DNA of 6,961 bases from Pseudomonadota bacterium (GTDB taxonomy: Bacteria; Pseudomonadota; Alphaproteobacteria; Rhodobacterales; Rhodobacteraceae), in the NCBI GenBank assembly GCA_027623875.1, contig JAQBUS010000051.1, forward strand, positions 1 to 6,961. The letters are read 5' to 3'. Positions within the stretch are counted from its first letter, which is position 1, and each line of letters starts with the position of its first letter. Below the pieces are notes generated by a model, which saw nothing but the letters and a program-made list of their open reading frames with translations, made no database searches and was not told the DNA's origin. Of the stretch, positions 5,369 through 6,961 are shown piece by piece. A program made the translations under genes and the position numbers.

Positions 5369-6958
5369 ATGATCGATTTACTGCCCGTAAGACGCGCCTT
5401 AATTTCTGTTTCTGATAAAAGAGGAATAATAGAGCTTTCTCAATCTTTGGTTGGGTATGGTATTGAACTAATCTCGACCGGTGGAACTTTTAAAGTGCTC
5501 AAGAGTGCTGGTTTAAAAGTAACTGAAATAGACACGATTACAGGTTACCCAGAAATGATGGATGGAAGAGTAAAAACTTTACACCCAAATGTTCACGGTG
5601 GATTACTGGCTTTAAGAGACAGTGAGAGCCATATAAAAGTAATGGCTGATCGTAAAATTCTAGGTATAGATCTCCTCATTGTTAATCTTTATCCCTTTGA
5701 GAAAACAGTTGTTTCGGGTGCGGATTATGAAACTTGTATTGAAAATATAGACATTGGTGGGCCAGCAATGCTGAGGTCTGGTTCAAAAAACCACAAATTT
5801 GTTAGCGTTGTAACGGATATAGAAGACTATGAATTACTACTAAGAGAGTTAAGTGAAAAAAGTGGGAAGACTAGCTACCTGTTTCGACGTTCGTTATCTC
5901 TTACCGCATTTTCTGTGACTGCTTCTTATGATTCTTGTGTATCAACATGGATGTCTGAGATGGCTGGAGAGACACCTCGTCGTTTAACAATATCTGGTAA
6001 AATTGTACAGACACTCAGGTACGGAGAAAACCCACATCAAACTTCAGCTTTTTATCAAACAAATTTGCATAGTCCAGGAATAACAAATGCAACAAAATGG
6101 CAGGGAAAAGAACTAAGCTATAATAATATAAATGATACAGACGCAGCGCTAAATTTAATTTATGAATTTGATACGACGAGTGAGCCAGCCTGTGCCATTA
6201 TTAAACATGCTAACCCATGCGGCGTTGCAATAGCAGAAACTTTGAGAGAAGCTTATCTGGAAGCTTTAAAGTGTGATCAAATGTCTGCATTTGGAGGAGT
6301 TATTGCCCTCAATCAAGTGCTCGATGAGGGGACTGCAAAAGAGATAGTTCAACTTTTTACCGAGGTAGTGATTGCTCCGGAAGTAACTGATGGGGCACGA
6401 AAAATATTTGAAAACAAGAAAAACCTACGGCTGATAACTACTGATAATGAACACATTAAAGGTAATGGTAATATTAGTCATTTTAGGTCTATTTCTGGAG
6501 GTTTTTTGTTTCAGAGCAGTGATATACAGCAATTAGAAAGCAAGGATTTAAAAGTAGTTACTAAACGCACTCCAACAGATCTAGAAAAGCAAGACTTACT
6601 TTTTGCCTGGAAAGTTGCCAAGCATGTCAAGTCAAATGCAATTGTTTACGCTAAGAATGGTGCGACAGTGGGTATAGGAGCAGGGCAAATGAGTCGTTAT
6701 GACTCAACGCGCATAGCGACTCTAAAGGCTCAAGAAATGGGAAAATTTTTAAAAGATAGGACTAACCCAGCTGATGGTGCAGTAGTGGCCTCTGATGCGT
6801 TCTTCCCTTTTCCTGATGGGTTAATAGCTGCCGCTCAGGCTGGAGTAACTGCTATTATACAGCCCGGAGGAGCAATTAGAGACGATGAAGTAATAGCCGC
6901 CGCTGACAGTTTAGGTGTGTCTATGATCTTTACTGGCGTCCGGCACTTTAGGCACTAA
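5369..6958 (+). CDS. purH: Bifunctional AICAR formyltransferase / IMP cyclohydrolase PurH
   Basis: Catalyses the last two steps of de novo purine synthesis: formyl transfer from 10-formyl-tetrahydrofolate to AICAR, then cyclisation of FAICAR to IMP. From the ATG at 5369 it has 529 residues, the same as E. coli PurH. The N-terminal MGS-like cyclohydrolase domain (~1-195) shows ALISVSDK (10-17), ISTGGT (35-40), GYPEMMDGRVKTLHP (59-73, with Lys69) and IDIGGPAMLR (127-136). The C-terminal transformylase domain begins near LRYGENPHQ (216-224). It carries KHANPCG (279-285) with the catalytic Lys279-His280 pair, SAFGG (306-310), SNAIVYAKN (422-430), GIGAGQMSR (435-443) and ASDAFFPFPDG (474-484). Both activities should be intact. 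The gene ends three bases before the window ends, and its neighbour downstream is not visible. No purine riboswitch-like structure is evident in the leader. Confidence 0.98.
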   Translation: MIDLLPVRRALISVSDKRGIIELSQSLVGYGIELISTGGTFKVLKSAGLKVTEIDTITGYPEMMDGRVKTLHPNVHGGLLALRDSESHIKVMADRKILGIDLLIVNLYPFEKTVVSGADYETCIENIDIGGPAMLRSGSKNHKFVSVVTDIEDYELLLRELSEKSGKTSYLFRRSLSLTAFSVTASYDSCVSTWMSEMAGETPRRLTISGKIVQTLRYGENPHQTSAFYQTNLHSPGITNATKWQGKELSYNNINDTDAALNLIYEFDTTSEPACAIIKHANPCGVAIAETLREAYLEALKCDQMSAFGGVIALNQVLDEGTAKEIVQLFTEVVIAPEVTDGARKIFENKKNLRLITTDNEHIKGNGNISHFRSISGGFLFQSSDIQQLESKDLKVVTKRTPTDLEKQDLLFAWKVAKHVKSNAIVYAKNGATVGIGAGQMSRYDSTRIATLKAQEMGKFLKDRTNPADGAVVASDAFFPFPDGLIAAAQAGVTAIIQPGGAIRDDEVIAAADSLGVSMIFTGVRHFRH

Positions 6959-6961
6959 TTA

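Overview
The window holds six chromosomal genes, and all but one are recognisable housekeeping functions. It looks like an AT-rich alphaproteobacterium, plausibly a marine Rhodobacterales-type lineage. This is inferred from three things: an SDHAF4/DUF1674 gene divergently adjacent to rsmB with purH following, a dapB-rbfA-truB cluster, and an HpsN-like member of the histidinol dehydrogenase family. Taxonomy was not tested by any search.

Layout from left to right. The 3' part of an HpsN/HisD-family dehydrogenase reads rightward (2-1216) and is cut by the window start. It converges on truB (1324-2238, minus), which follows rbfA (2348-2743, minus); the two form a leftward ribosome/tRNA maturation pair. 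dapB (2819-3631, plus) diverges from rbfA. It converges on a 63-residue SDHAF4-family gene (3673-3864, minus), which itself diverges from rsmB (3948-5267, plus). purH (5369-6958, plus) follows rsmB after about 100 bases and is complete, with only 3 bases left after its stop. Every intergenic gap is about 110 bases or less. I see no tRNA, rRNA, mobile element, CRISPR array or long repeat.

Functionally, truB, rbfA and rsmB all act on tRNA or 30S-subunit maturation: pseudouridine-55, 16S processing and cold-associated 30S assembly, and 16S m5C967. dapB belongs to lysine/diaminopimelate synthesis, purH closes the purine pathway to IMP, and the SDHAF4-like protein is linked by family to succinate dehydrogenase assembly. 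The first gene probably oxidises a small polyol such as the sulfonate DHPS and is not clearly part of histidine synthesis.

Start choice matters here. truB and rsmB use TTG starts with good Shine-Dalgarno sites, whereas dapB and purH start at internal ATGs rather than at the upstream TTGs in the same frames.

I did not find a new multi-gene system. The most notable non-coding signal is a strong intrinsic terminator for the rightward dapB transcript that lies inside, and antisense to, the conserved coding part of the SDHAF4-like gene.
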